Positions 34,478 to 43,037 of a stretch of 64,000 nucleotides of DNA are shown piece after piece. The position numbers were made by a program, and so were the translations under genes. The stretch is taken from contig JAEUHE010000065.1 in assembly GCA_016793885.1 (NCBI GenBank), forward strand, positions 1 through 64,000, read 5' to 3'. The stretch comes from Verrucomicrobiales bacterium. GTDB lineage: Bacteria; Verrucomicrobiota; Verrucomicrobiia; Limisphaerales; UBA11320. The notes beneath the pieces were generated by a model. It was not told the DNA's origin. It made no database searches and saw only the letters and a list, made by a program, of their open reading frames with translations. The stretch's first letter is position 1, and each line of letters opens with the position of its first letter.

Positions 34478-37045
34478 GTGATTGAAACGTCGGCCAAGGC
34501 CGGGGCAAAGCTCCCGGCGCGTTCCTCTGAAGCCACCGGCTCGAAAGAGTTGGGGGTTCCAGGAGGGCCTCTGCTTGATGCCGATCGGTGCTTTCACTGT
34601 GGTACGAAGGTTCCTGATGATCGATATCGCCGAGACGACAAGTTCTTTTGTTGCGCGGGCTGTCTTACGGTGTTCGAGCTGTTCACGGAGAATGGGTTGG
34701 AGCAGTTCTATCAATTGGTACCCCAAGCTGGGGCTCGTTTGGAGGGGCAGCCGGGGGGAGATCAGTTTGCATATTTGGACGCTCCGGAGGTCCGTCAACG
34801 ATTAGTGGACTTTTCGGACGAGGCCCTGACTCGGGTGACCTTTCAGGCCCCGGCGATCCATTGCGTCGCCTGCGTTTGGCTGTTGGAGAACTTGTTTCGG
34901 CTTCAGCCGGGGGTGGGAAAGTCCCAAGTCGATTTCCAGCGCAAAACGGTCTCCATCCAGTTCGATCCTCGACAGGTTCAGCTCAGCCGCGTGGCGCAGC
35001 TGCTGAGTTCGATTGGGTATCCGCCGGAGTTTAAGCTGGCCGACCTGGATCGGCCGCAGACGACTCCGGCGATGAAGCGCCTGCACTTGCAGATCGGGTT
35101 AGCTGGATTTGCCTTCGGCAATATCATGCTGTTCAGCATTTCGAACTACTTTGGCCTGGATAGCATGAGCGGGCCCGCGTTCCGACGGTTGGTTGGGTGG
35201 CTGAGTTTCGCGCTCTCGGTGCCGGTGGTGATTTTCAGTGCGGCGGACTATTGGCGGACCGCTTGGTTGAGCCTGCGGGAGCGGGTGATGACGATCGACG
35301 TGCCTATCGCTGCCGGGCTGCTCGCCCTCTTCGGACAAAGCACCTACGAGGTGGCGTCGGGCCGAGGCGAGGGCTACTTCGACTCGCTCTGCGGGCTGCT
35401 CTTCTTTCTCCTGTGTGGCCGTCTCTTTCAGCAAAAGACTTATCATCGGCTGGCATTTGACCGCGATTATCGATCCTTCTTTCCGTTGTCAGTTATCCGA
35501 GCCACACCGGGCGGCGAGGAGCGCATCGCGCTTTCCGATCTCCGGGTGGGCGATGAGGCGCTGCTGCGTCATGGAGACCTGATTCCAGCCGACGCTCGAC
35601 TGGTGAGCGGGGACGCTCTGGTCGACTACAGTTTCGTCACCGGCGAGGCGGATCCGGTGGCCAAGCAGGTCGGCGAGTATTTGTATGCCGGTGGCCGCCA
35701 GGCGGGGGGGGTGATTCGCATCGAGATCGCGAAGCCGGTTTCGCAAAGTTATCTTACCTCTTTGTGGGACCAGGCGGCGTTCCGAAAGGACACCGACACG
35801 GGATTGGACAACCTGACCAATCGCTACAGCAAGCGGTTTACGTGGATCGTGATGGCGATCGCTGTCGGGGCGGCGGCTTACTGGTCGCTGCACGATCCCG
35901 CCCGCGCCGTGAAATCGTTCACTTCGGTGCTCATCGTCGCCTGTCCTTGCGCTCTGGCGCTGGCTGCTCCCTTCACCCTCGGCACCGTGCAGCGTTGGCT
36001 TTCCAGCGGCGGCTGCTTCGTGAAGAACGCGACGGTGATCGAGCGTCTGGCGGGAGTGGATACCATTGTTTTCGACAAGACCGGCACCCTGACCACGGCC
36101 GGTCAGTCGATCCTCCGTTTCCACGGCGTTCCTCTGTCCCGACAGGAGGAGATGTGCGTGAGTCTGGTAGCGGCCCAGTCGAGCCATCCGCTGGCGGCGT
36201 CCTTGGCCAAACTGGCCTCGGGTGATGTGGGTGCCACGGTGGGCGGATTCTCCGAGGTGCCGGGCTGTGGCATTGAGGGAGAGACCGGGGGCCAGAAGGT
36301 ATGGCTGGGGTCGGCCGAATGGTTGCAATCGCGGGGTGTCGCCATTCCTTCCGATGCGAAGGCCTTCTCCTCTGTGGTGCATGTCGCCTTGGGCGGAGCG
36401 TATCGGGGCTCGTTTCTGCTGCAATCGACTCTTCGGCCGCTGGCGGATCGACTGCTCGGCCGGCTGGCACTCGGGTACCGGCTCGCCTTGCTGAGCGGGG
36501 ATCAACCTCGGGAGCGGGAGCGCTTTGCGGCCCTGTTCAACACTGAAGCTCCGCTGCTGTTCAATCAGAGTCCGATGAACAAGCTCGGGTTTGTCGAGGA
36601 GCTGCAGCAGTCCGGTTGCCGCGTGATGATGGTGGGGGATGGACTTAACGACGCCGGAGCGCTGAAGCAGAGCGATGTGGGGGTCGCGGTGATCGAGGAT
36701 CGGGGCACCTTTTCACCGGCGAGCGATGTGATCCTGGACAGCCGTCGGGTCGTCGACCTGGAGCACCTGCTTGGGTATTGCCGTGCGGCGGTGCGGGTGG
36801 TGCGGTGGAGTTTCGCTCTTTCCAGCGCCTACAATGTGGTTGGCATCGCCATCGCGGCCAGCGGACGGCTGGAGCCCATCGTGTGTGCGATATTGATGCC
36901 GCTCAGCTCGATCTCCGTGGTCGCGTTTGCCTCCGGGCTGGCGAGTTGGGAGGCACGGCGCACCGGCTGGCTTCGGGCTGCATCGCCCGCCAAAACCGAG
37001 CTTCCGCAGCTGGGGTTGGCTTCCCAATGGGAGGTGGCGTCGTGA
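34478..37045 (+). CDS. ccoI: copper-transporting P1B-ATPase for cbb3 oxidase assembly
   Basis: Membrane ATPase of 855 aa with a GTG start. An N-terminal cysteine cluster (C38, C41, C58, C59, C62: CFHCG then FCCAGC) is followed by a heavy-metal domain with HCVAC. The metal-transport motif C489-P-C491 and the phosphorylation site D533 in DKTGTLT are intact, and VMMVGDGLNDAGALKQSDVG forms the hinge. The N-terminal zinc-finger-like cluster is usual for CcoI/FixI, the ATPase that supplies copper to cbb3 oxidase. Its stop overlaps the ccoS start (GTGA). In many bacteria ccoI follows ccoNOQP; here it leads the cluster. Confidence 0.93.
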   Translation: MIETSAKAGAKLPARSSEATGSKELGVPGGPLLDADRCFHCGTKVPDDRYRRDDKFFCCAGCLTVFELFTENGLEQFYQLVPQAGARLEGQPGGDQFAYLDAPEVRQRLVDFSDEALTRVTFQAPAIHCVACVWLLENLFRLQPGVGKSQVDFQRKTVSIQFDPRQVQLSRVAQLLSSIGYPPEFKLADLDRPQTTPAMKRLHLQIGLAGFAFGNIMLFSISNYFGLDSMSGPAFRRLVGWLSFALSVPVVIFSAADYWRTAWLSLRERVMTIDVPIAAGLLALFGQSTYEVASGRGEGYFDSLCGLLFFLLCGRLFQQKTYHRLAFDRDYRSFFPLSVIRATPGGEERIALSDLRVGDEALLRHGDLIPADARLVSGDALVDYSFVTGEADPVAKQVGEYLYAGGRQAGGVIRIEIAKPVSQSYLTSLWDQAAFRKDTDTGLDNLTNRYSKRFTWIVMAIAVGAAAYWSLHDPARAVKSFTSVLIVACPCALALAAPFTLGTVQRWLSSGGCFVKNATVIERLAGVDTIVFDKTGTLTTAGQSILRFHGVPLSRQEEMCVSLVAAQSSHPLAASLAKLASGDVGATVGGFSEVPGCGIEGETGGQKVWLGSAEWLQSRGVAIPSDAKAFSSVVHVALGGAYRGSFLLQSTLRPLADRLLGRLALGYRLALLSGDQPRERERFAALFNTEAPLLFNQSPMNKLGFVEELQQSGCRVMMVGDGLNDAGALKQSDVGVAVIEDRGTFSPASDVILDSRRVVDLEHLLGYCRAAVRVVRWSFALSSAYNVVGIAIAASGRLEPIVCAILMPLSSISVVAFASGLASWEARRTGWLRAASPAKTELPQLGLASQWEVAS

Positions 37046-37230
37046 GTGTTATTCTGCTCCTGATTCCGTTGAGCCTCGTGGTGGCTCTGGTTTTTCTTGG
37101 CTTTTTCTTTTGGGCGGTCCGATCCGGTCAGTATGAAGACACCTGCACGCCTTCGATGCGGGTGCTGACGGACGATGCGGGCGCACCAGCTTCTCCTTCC
37201 ATGAAACCTGAATCCAAAACATTACGATGA
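37042..37230 (+). CDS. ccoS: cbb3 oxidase maturation protein CcoS
   Basis: Small membrane protein of 62 aa. The N-terminal helix (VILLLIPLSLVVALVFLGFFFWAV) and the sequence WAVRSGQYED are the CcoS signature, linked to cofactor insertion in cbb3 oxidase. It starts at GTG 37042, overlapping the ccoI stop, and its own stop overlaps the ccoNO ATG at 37227, so it is translationally coupled on both sides. Confidence 0.92.
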   Translation: MSVILLLIPLSLVVALVFLGFFFWAVRSGQYEDTCTPSMRVLTDDAGAPASPSMKPESKTLR

Positions 37231-39398
37231 ACGTAGAAACATTCCGTTACGACAATCGAATCGTTCGCGCCTTCGCCATAGCCACTGTCATCTGGGGCAT
37301 CGTGGGCATGGCGGCCGGCCTCCTCATCGCCGTGCAGCTGTTCTTTCCGGAGGCGAACCTCAACTTTGCCATGACGACCTTTGGGCGCCTCAGGCCGCTG
37401 CACACCAATGCGGTGATCTTTGCCTTCGTCGGCAATGGCATGTTTATGGGCATCTACTACTCGCTTCAGCGGCTGTGCAAGGCTCGCATGTTTAGCGACA
37501 CTCTCAGCTGGCTGAATTTCTGGGGATGGAATGCCATTATCATCGCGGCCGCTGTTACCCTTCCTTTGGGATTCACCACCAGCAAGGAATACGCAGAGCT
37601 CGAGTGGCCCATCGATATCGCCATCACCCTGGTCTGGGTGTTCTTTACGGTCAACCTGATCGGCACGATCCTGAAACGCCGAGAGCGCCATCTGTATGTG
37701 GCGATCTGGTTCTATATTGCGACCGCCCTGACGGTGGCCGTGCTGCACATCACGAACTCGCTGGAGGTGCCGGTGAGCTGGTTCAAGAGCTACTCCATCT
37801 ACGCGGGTGTTCAGGATGCGCTGGTTCAGTGGTGGTACGCCCACAACGCCGTGGCCTTCTTCCTCACCACCCCTTACTTGGGGCTGATGTATTATTTCCT
37901 GCCTAAGGCCGCCAACCGCCCGGTATTCTCCTATCGGCTGTCGATCATCCACTTCTGGGCGCTGATCTTTCTCTACATCTGGGCCGGCCCTCACCATCTC
38001 CTCTACACGGCACTGCCGGATTGGGCGCAGTCGCTCGGTATGGTCTTCTCGGTGATGCTCGTGGCTCCTTCCTGGGGTGGCATGTTGAACGGGTTGCTCA
38101 CCCTGCGCGGAGCATGGGATCGGGTGAAGCAGGATCCGATGTTGAAGTTCATGGTCGTCGCGGTCACCGCCTACGGCATGTCGACCCTTGAGGGGCCGAT
38201 GCTTTCCATCAAGAGCGTGAACTCGCTCTCCCATTATACCGACTGGACGGTGGCCCATGTGCACACCGGCGCTCTCGGATGGAACGGGTTTTTGACCTTC
38301 AGCATGCTCTACTGGCTGTTCCCCCGGCTCTACAATACCAAGCTCTACTCGGTGAAGCTGGCGAACTATCACTTTTGGATCGGGCTGTTGGGCATGATGT
38401 TTTACGCGATCCCGATGTATTGGGCCGGCATCACCCAGGGCCTGATGTGGAAGCAGTTCACGGCCGACGGGTTCATGCAGTATCCCAACTTCCTCGAGAC
38501 CGTCATTCAAATCATGCCGATGTATCGGCTCCGCGCCATTGGTGGAACCTTGTTCCTTCTGGGGGCGGTGCTGATGGCCTACAATCTGTGGAAGACCGCC
38601 AAGAGCGGCAGTTTCGTGCCGGAGCAGGAAGCACAGGCGGCTCCGCTGACTTCTGCCAGCGCTCATGCCGAGCGCGGTCACCGTTGGCTTGAATCGAAGC
38701 CCGTGCTGTTCACTGTGCTCTCGTTAATCGCCGTTCTGATCGGCGGCCTGGTCGAACTGGTGCCGATGTTCCTGATCAAGGAAAACGTTCCGACGATCTC
38801 CAGCGTGAAGCCCTACACCCCCTTGGAAGTGATGGGACGGGATCTTTACATTCGGGAAGGCTGCGTTGGCTGCCATTCCCAGATGATTCGGCCCTTCCGG
38901 TCGGAGACCGAGCGATACGGGGAATACTCGAAGGCGGGCGAGTTTGTTTATGATCACCCCTTCCTCTGGGGCAGCAAGCGTACCGGACCGGATCTGCATC
39001 GTGTGGGTGGCAAATATCCGGATGCCTGGCATTACAATCACATGGACGATCCGAGGTCGACCTCTCCCGGGTCCATCATGCCGCGGTATTCGTGGCTGCT
39101 GACTCAGAAGCTGGACACCTCATCGATTCAATCTCGGATCAGCGCGCTTCGCAAAGTCGGCGTCCCTTATCCGGCAGGCTATGAGCAGAAGGCGTTGGAG
39201 GATCTGGAGGCTCAGGCCAAGAAAGTGGCTGAGAATCTGAAAACCGGCATGGTGCAGGCCCAACCCGACCGGGAGATCATTGCCATGATCGCCTATCTCC
39301 AGCGGTTGGGAACCGACATCAAGACTGCGACGCCGGCGCCCAAACAGACCGCCGATGCCGGCCCGGCGGCCGCGGCATCCATCCCCGCCAAGAACTAA
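37227..39398 (+). CDS. ccoNO: fused cbb3 oxidase subunits I and II (CcoN-CcoO)
   Basis: Fusion protein of 723 aa. Residues 1 to about 460 are CcoN, the 12-helix catalytic subunit with heme-copper ligand histidines (e.g. HTNAVIFAFVG, WWYAHNAVAFFLTTPYLG, DWTVAHVHTGALGWNGF). After a charged linker (AEQEAQAAPLTSASAHAERGHR region) a hydrophobic segment leads into CcoO, with one c-type heme site C546-VG-C549-H550 and distal methionine candidates in GSIMPRYSWLL. The reading frame runs across the junction with no stop or frameshift. It is the terminal oxidase for low-oxygen respiration. CcoNO fusions are known in Bacteroidetes and some Verrucomicrobia. Confidence 0.95.
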   Translation: MNVETFRYDNRIVRAFAIATVIWGIVGMAAGLLIAVQLFFPEANLNFAMTTFGRLRPLHTNAVIFAFVGNGMFMGIYYSLQRLCKARMFSDTLSWLNFWGWNAIIIAAAVTLPLGFTTSKEYAELEWPIDIAITLVWVFFTVNLIGTILKRRERHLYVAIWFYIATALTVAVLHITNSLEVPVSWFKSYSIYAGVQDALVQWWYAHNAVAFFLTTPYLGLMYYFLPKAANRPVFSYRLSIIHFWALIFLYIWAGPHHLLYTALPDWAQSLGMVFSVMLVAPSWGGMLNGLLTLRGAWDRVKQDPMLKFMVVAVTAYGMSTLEGPMLSIKSVNSLSHYTDWTVAHVHTGALGWNGFLTFSMLYWLFPRLYNTKLYSVKLANYHFWIGLLGMMFYAIPMYWAGITQGLMWKQFTADGFMQYPNFLETVIQIMPMYRLRAIGGTLFLLGAVLMAYNLWKTAKSGSFVPEQEAQAAPLTSASAHAERGHRWLESKPVLFTVLSLIAVLIGGLVELVPMFLIKENVPTISSVKPYTPLEVMGRDLYIREGCVGCHSQMIRPFRSETERYGEYSKAGEFVYDHPFLWGSKRTGPDLHRVGGKYPDAWHYNHMDDPRSTSPGSIMPRYSWLLTQKLDTSSIQSRISALRKVGVPYPAGYEQKALEDLEAQAKKVAENLKTGMVQAQPDREIIAMIAYLQRLGTDIKTATPAPKQTADAGPAAAASIPAKN

Positions 39399-39407
39399 GG
39401 AACGCAT

Positions 39408-39614
39408 ATGATCCAAAATGTATTGCGAGATATCGGAGGGATCGCCGGCTACGGCGTGATCTCGATTTGCCTCTTCTTCCTGGTCTTCTCGAGCGCCTTG
39501 ATTTGGGCGTTCTCGTTGAAGAAGTCACTGCTCAAGAGCATGGAAATCCTGCCGCTTGAGGGCAATGCCGCTGAATCTGACAACGTCCGGAAAGGAGACT
39601 CTTCCCATGAATGA
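39408..39614 (+). CDS. ccoQ: cbb3 oxidase small subunit CcoQ
   Basis: Protein of 68 aa with one helix (VISICLFFLVFSSALIWAF) followed by a short charged tail, the usual CcoQ plan. It lies 9 bp after ccoNO, and its end overlaps the ccoP start by 8 bp. It stabilises the complex in better-studied bacteria. The call depends on context because CcoQ sequences are poorly conserved. Confidence 0.85.
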   Translation: MIQNVLRDIGGIAGYGVISICLFFLVFSSALIWAFSLKKSLLKSMEILPLEGNAAESDNVRKGDSSHE

Positions 39615-40188
39615 TCCCAAAGACCCCCTGTTGCTCGACCATGAGGCCGACGGCATTAAAGAACTGGACAACAACCTGCCTCGCTGGTGGGTGTGGCTGT
39701 TTTACCTCTGCATCATCTTCGCCTTTGGTTACATGGGTTACTACCATGTGATGAAGGCCGGCGACCTTCAGATCGCCGAGTATGAGAAGGAATGGAAGCG
39801 CGGCGAGGAAATCAAGTCCGCTGCCTTGGCGAAGTTTGAAAGTTCCATGGGCAGTTTGACTCCCTCGAAGGATGCCGTGCTGCTCGCCACGGGGCAGCAG
39901 ACCTACACCACTCTCTGCGCGCCCTGCCATGGTCCGCAGGGTCAGGGGTTGGTCGGTCCCAACCTGTGCGACGACTACTGGATCCACGGATCCAACTTCG
40001 TCGATAACGTGAAGACGATCGTGAACGGGATTCCCGAGAAGGGCATGGTGACCTGGAAGGGTGTGCTGAAGCCGACCGAGATTCATGCGGTGGCCAGCTA
40101 CATCTATACCTTCCGCGGCACCAAGCCCCCCAATCCGAAACCGCCCGAGAACCAGGCCCCGACCGGGCCCAAAGTGGAGTTCGAGTAG
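39607..40188 (+). CDS. ccoP: cbb3 oxidase subunit III, short one-heme CcoP
   Basis: Protein of 193 aa. It starts LDHEADGIKELDNNLPRWWVWLFYLCIIFA, the classical CcoP N-terminus and membrane helix, but carries only one heme motif (CAPCHG, with GPNLCDDYWIHG and the methionine of EKGMVTWKG downstream). Classical CcoP is near 300 aa with two hemes. The ATG at 39607 is inside the end of ccoQ. The C-terminal RGTKPPNPKPPENQAPTGP tail is proline-rich. Confidence 0.93.
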   Translation: MNDPKDPLLLDHEADGIKELDNNLPRWWVWLFYLCIIFAFGYMGYYHVMKAGDLQIAEYEKEWKRGEEIKSAALAKFESSMGSLTPSKDAVLLATGQQTYTTLCAPCHGPQGQGLVGPNLCDDYWIHGSNFVDNVKTIVNGIPEKGMVTWKGVLKPTEIHAVASYIYTFRGTKPPNPKPPENQAPTGPKVEFE

Positions 40189-40231
40189 CCTAGCCTAGGA
40201 CTCGGCCGAGTGAGAATCGCGAAAGACCATC

Positions 40232-41707
40232 ATGCCAAATGTGAGTACGCCCAGTCCGACACCGGATGCCCCCGACGTCAGGGGGGCAGCCAAAGAAATC
40301 AACTGGGGGGACTTTCGCGATCACTTATCGACGGCGGATAAGGATGGCAACCGCAAGTGGCTTCATCCCAAGAAGCCCAACGGGCGTTTCTACCAGGCTC
40401 GGACGTATGTCAGCTATCTCCTGCTGGCGATCATGTTCATCGGGCCGTTTATTCGCATTAATGGCAACCCGTTGCTGCTGATCAATATCCTGGATCGGAA
40501 GTTTGTGATCCTGGGGCAGATTTTCTGGCCCCAGGATTTCATTATTTTCGCGACTGCGATGCTGCTGTTTTTCACGGGGATCCTGGTCTTCACCTCCGCG
40601 TTCGGGCGGCTGTGGTGCGGATGGACCTGCCCTCAGACACTGCTCATGGAAATGGTTTTCCGGAAGATCGAGTATGCGATCGACGGCGATGCCCACGAGC
40701 AGCGCGCGTTGGCCAATGCGCCGTGGACCGGACGCAAACTCTTCAAGCGAGCGTTCAAGCATGCCATCTTTTTCGGACTCTCGTTTGTGATCGGCAACAC
40801 CCTCCTCAGTTATATCCTGGGCAGCGAGCAGCTCTTCCTCATCACGACCGACAATCCGATGAATCACCTGCGGGGGTTGACCTTCATGGTTTTGTTTACG
40901 CTCGTGTTTTATGGGATCTTCGCCCGCTTCCGAGAGCAGGCCTGCACGTTCATATGTCCCTATGGACGGTTCCAGTCGGTGCTCTTGGATGAGAACACCA
41001 TGGTGGTGGCATATGATTACAAGCGCGGGGAGAAACGCGCGCACTGGCAGCGCGACGAGTCCCCGGATCAACGGAAAGCTGCTGGGGCGGGGGATTGCAT
41101 CGATTGCCGGCAGTGCGTGACGGTCTGTCCGACGGGCATCGATATTCGCAATGGCACACAGATGGAGTGCGTGAACTGTACCGCGTGCATCGACGCCTGT
41201 GATGCGGTGATGGACAAGATCGACTTGCCCAAGGGTTTGGTGCGCTACGCGTCACTGAACGGAATTGAAAAGGGTCAGCGGCTGCGGTTTACCCCCAGGA
41301 TGAAGGTCTATCTGGGCATTTTGTTTGGACTGGGCATCGCTTTGAGCCTGTTGATTTTTAATCGCACCGACGTGGAAACCACTTTGTTGAGAGCCCCTGG
41401 CGCTCTCTTTCAACAAACCCCCGAGGGACGAATCAGCAACCTTTACACCATGAAGATGTTTAACAAGACCTCTCATGATGTTCAGGTGGAATTACGGCTG
41501 GAAGGGTTCGATGGAACGATCCGGGTGCTGGGGCAGGGCACGGCGGTTCCGGCTCAGAAGCTGACGGAGGGGTCCGTCCTCATCGAGACGGAGCTAAAGA
41601 ATCTGAAAGGGCCTACCACGCCGATGGTGGTGGGCGTTTATGCTAACGGGAAGTTACTCAACCGGGTTAAGACAGTGTTTGTAGGCCCCAGGTCCAACAC
41701 TCCCTAA
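40232..41707 (+). CDS. ccoG: cbb3 oxidase accessory iron-sulfur protein CcoG (RdxA/FixG)
   Basis: Membrane ferredoxin-like protein of 491 aa. It has about five helices, the cysteine motifs GRLWCGWTCPQTLLME and CTFICPYGRFQSV, and a two-cluster ferredoxin domain (CIDCRQCVTVCPTGIDIRNG, then ECVNCTACIDACDAVMDKI). A C-terminal beta-rich Ig-like domain lies outside. CcoG is reported to reduce Cu(II) for oxidase assembly. It follows ccoP by 43 bp. Confidence 0.95.
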   Translation: MPNVSTPSPTPDAPDVRGAAKEINWGDFRDHLSTADKDGNRKWLHPKKPNGRFYQARTYVSYLLLAIMFIGPFIRINGNPLLLINILDRKFVILGQIFWPQDFIIFATAMLLFFTGILVFTSAFGRLWCGWTCPQTLLMEMVFRKIEYAIDGDAHEQRALANAPWTGRKLFKRAFKHAIFFGLSFVIGNTLLSYILGSEQLFLITTDNPMNHLRGLTFMVLFTLVFYGIFARFREQACTFICPYGRFQSVLLDENTMVVAYDYKRGEKRAHWQRDESPDQRKAAGAGDCIDCRQCVTVCPTGIDIRNGTQMECVNCTACIDACDAVMDKIDLPKGLVRYASLNGIEKGQRLRFTPRMKVYLGILFGLGIALSLLIFNRTDVETTLLRAPGALFQQTPEGRISNLYTMKMFNKTSHDVQVELRLEGFDGTIRVLGQGTAVPAQKLTEGSVLIETELKNLKGPTTPMVVGVYANGKLLNRVKTVFVGPRSNTP

Positions 41708-41768
41708 TCGTCTTTCCGGATGGGTAAACAGTGCTGTAGTGGATAAGTGGGTCAACGAATTTTGATTT

Positions 41769-42254
41769 ATGAGCGCGAATGATTCGGTTTCGAAGTCGTG
41801 GAATCCTTGGCCCTGGGCCATCATTGGTTTCTTTGTGATCTTCATCGGGTGCGTCGTCGCCTTCGTGATGTTTGCCACACGCCAGCCGATGGACCTGGTC
41901 CGGCACGATTATTACGAGGAGGAGTTGAGGTATCAGAAGCGAATCGACTCCGCCCAGCGGGCCCAGGCGCTGCCCGGGACCTTTTCTGTGCAGTATACGC
42001 CGCGGCCAGAGCAGCTCATTATCAGCCTGCCTCCGGCCACCCGCACGGCCTCCAAGGGCACGGTTCACCTTTATAGGCCGTCCGACGCCCAGCTGGATCG
42101 CACGCTGGAGCTCTCCTTCGATGCCTCGGCTAGGCAGGTGTTGGATGTGCCCGGACTCAAACCGGGTTTGTGGAAACTCCGGCTCGCTTGGGAGTTGCTC
42201 GGCGAGACATACTCCCATGAAGAGTCGGTGGTGATTCCTCCCAAGACCTCCTGA
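41769..42254 (+). CDS. ccoH: FixH/CcoH family protein
   Basis: Protein of 161 aa with one N-terminal helix (PWAIIGFFVIFIGCVVAFVMFA) and the FixH signature MDLVRHDYYEEELRYQKRID, then a beta-rich periplasmic domain. It assists cbb3 assembly. Its TGA overlaps the ATG of the next gene (TGATG), so the two are coupled. Confidence 0.92.
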   Translation: MSANDSVSKSWNPWPWAIIGFFVIFIGCVVAFVMFATRQPMDLVRHDYYEEELRYQKRIDSAQRAQALPGTFSVQYTPRPEQLIISLPPATRTASKGTVHLYRPSDAQLDRTLELSFDASARQVLDVPGLKPGLWKLRLAWELLGETYSHEESVVIPPKTS

Positions 42255-42943
42255 TGGAACTCTGGACCGCATTCCTGCTTGGTTTGTTGGGTAGCCTGCA
42301 TTGCGCCGGCATGTGCGGCCCCATCGCTCTGGCGTTGCCAGCCTCCTCGGTGTCCCGACGGGCGTTTCTGCTGGGTCGAATTCTAAATCAGCTGGGACGG
42401 ATCGCCACGTATCTCTGCCTGGGCTTGCTGGGGGGGGTGCTGGGGAAGACCTTGGCGCTGGCCGGAGTCCAGCAGGGACTGTCCATCGGTTTGGGATCTC
42501 TCATGCTTATCGCGGTGTTCACTACCCAGTTAGCCCCGTGGAGCATCGGTGTTGGACGTTGGATAGGGTGGGTCAAGTCGTCGCTCGCGCGTTCTTTGAA
42601 GCAGGGCACGCCCCTGTCCCTCGCTGCAATGGGGGCCTTGAACGGACTTCTTCCCTGCGGGTTGGTCTATGTGGCTTGCGGGGGAGCGGTTTCGACCGGG
42701 AGTGTGGTGGAGGGGATGGCCTATATGGCGCTCTTCGGCCTTGGGACAGTTCCCATGATGCTTTCGATCAGTTTGGCCGGCCGCTCCCTGCCCATCGGGC
42801 TTCGATTGCGGCTTCAGAGCGTGGTTCCGGCTTGTTTGGTGTTGATGGGAACGCTGTTGATTCTTCGGGGATTGGGTCTGGGGATTCCGTATCTGAGTCC
42901 CGACCTCAGCCATGCGCTGACGGGTTGCCACAGTTGCCATTAG
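42254..42943 (+). CDS. SafE/DsbD-like membrane protein of the cbb3 cluster, with C-terminal CHSCH
   Basis: Membrane protein of 229 aa with about six helices. The N-terminal GLLGSLHCAGMCGPIALAL and the central GALNGLLPCGLVYVA are typical of the sulfite exporter/DsbD-like (UreH-type) family often found after ccoGHIS, which is thought to handle copper or electrons for cbb3 assembly. The protein ends TGCHSCH, which fits a CxxCH pattern at its extreme C-terminus. That could bind metal, or heme if exported. It is the last gene of the cluster. Confidence 0.82.
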   Translation: MELWTAFLLGLLGSLHCAGMCGPIALALPASSVSRRAFLLGRILNQLGRIATYLCLGLLGGVLGKTLALAGVQQGLSIGLGSLMLIAVFTTQLAPWSIGVGRWIGWVKSSLARSLKQGTPLSLAAMGALNGLLPCGLVYVACGGAVSTGSVVEGMAYMALFGLGTVPMMLSISLAGRSLPIGLRLRLQSVVPACLVLMGTLLILRGLGLGIPYLSPDLSHALTGCHSCH

Positions 42944-43037
42944 CAGCCTGCCGGACTTATCCACATCCGGCATCCCGGACCGGACGCTTGTTGATTCCGC
43001 GAAACCTCCGCGATTAGTTCCGTTAGAAGGGGGGTGT

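Noticed and set aside
37227-39398. ccoN and ccoO as separate genes joined by an error
   Set aside because: The frame is continuous, with a plausible linker, and such fusions are known in related phyla.
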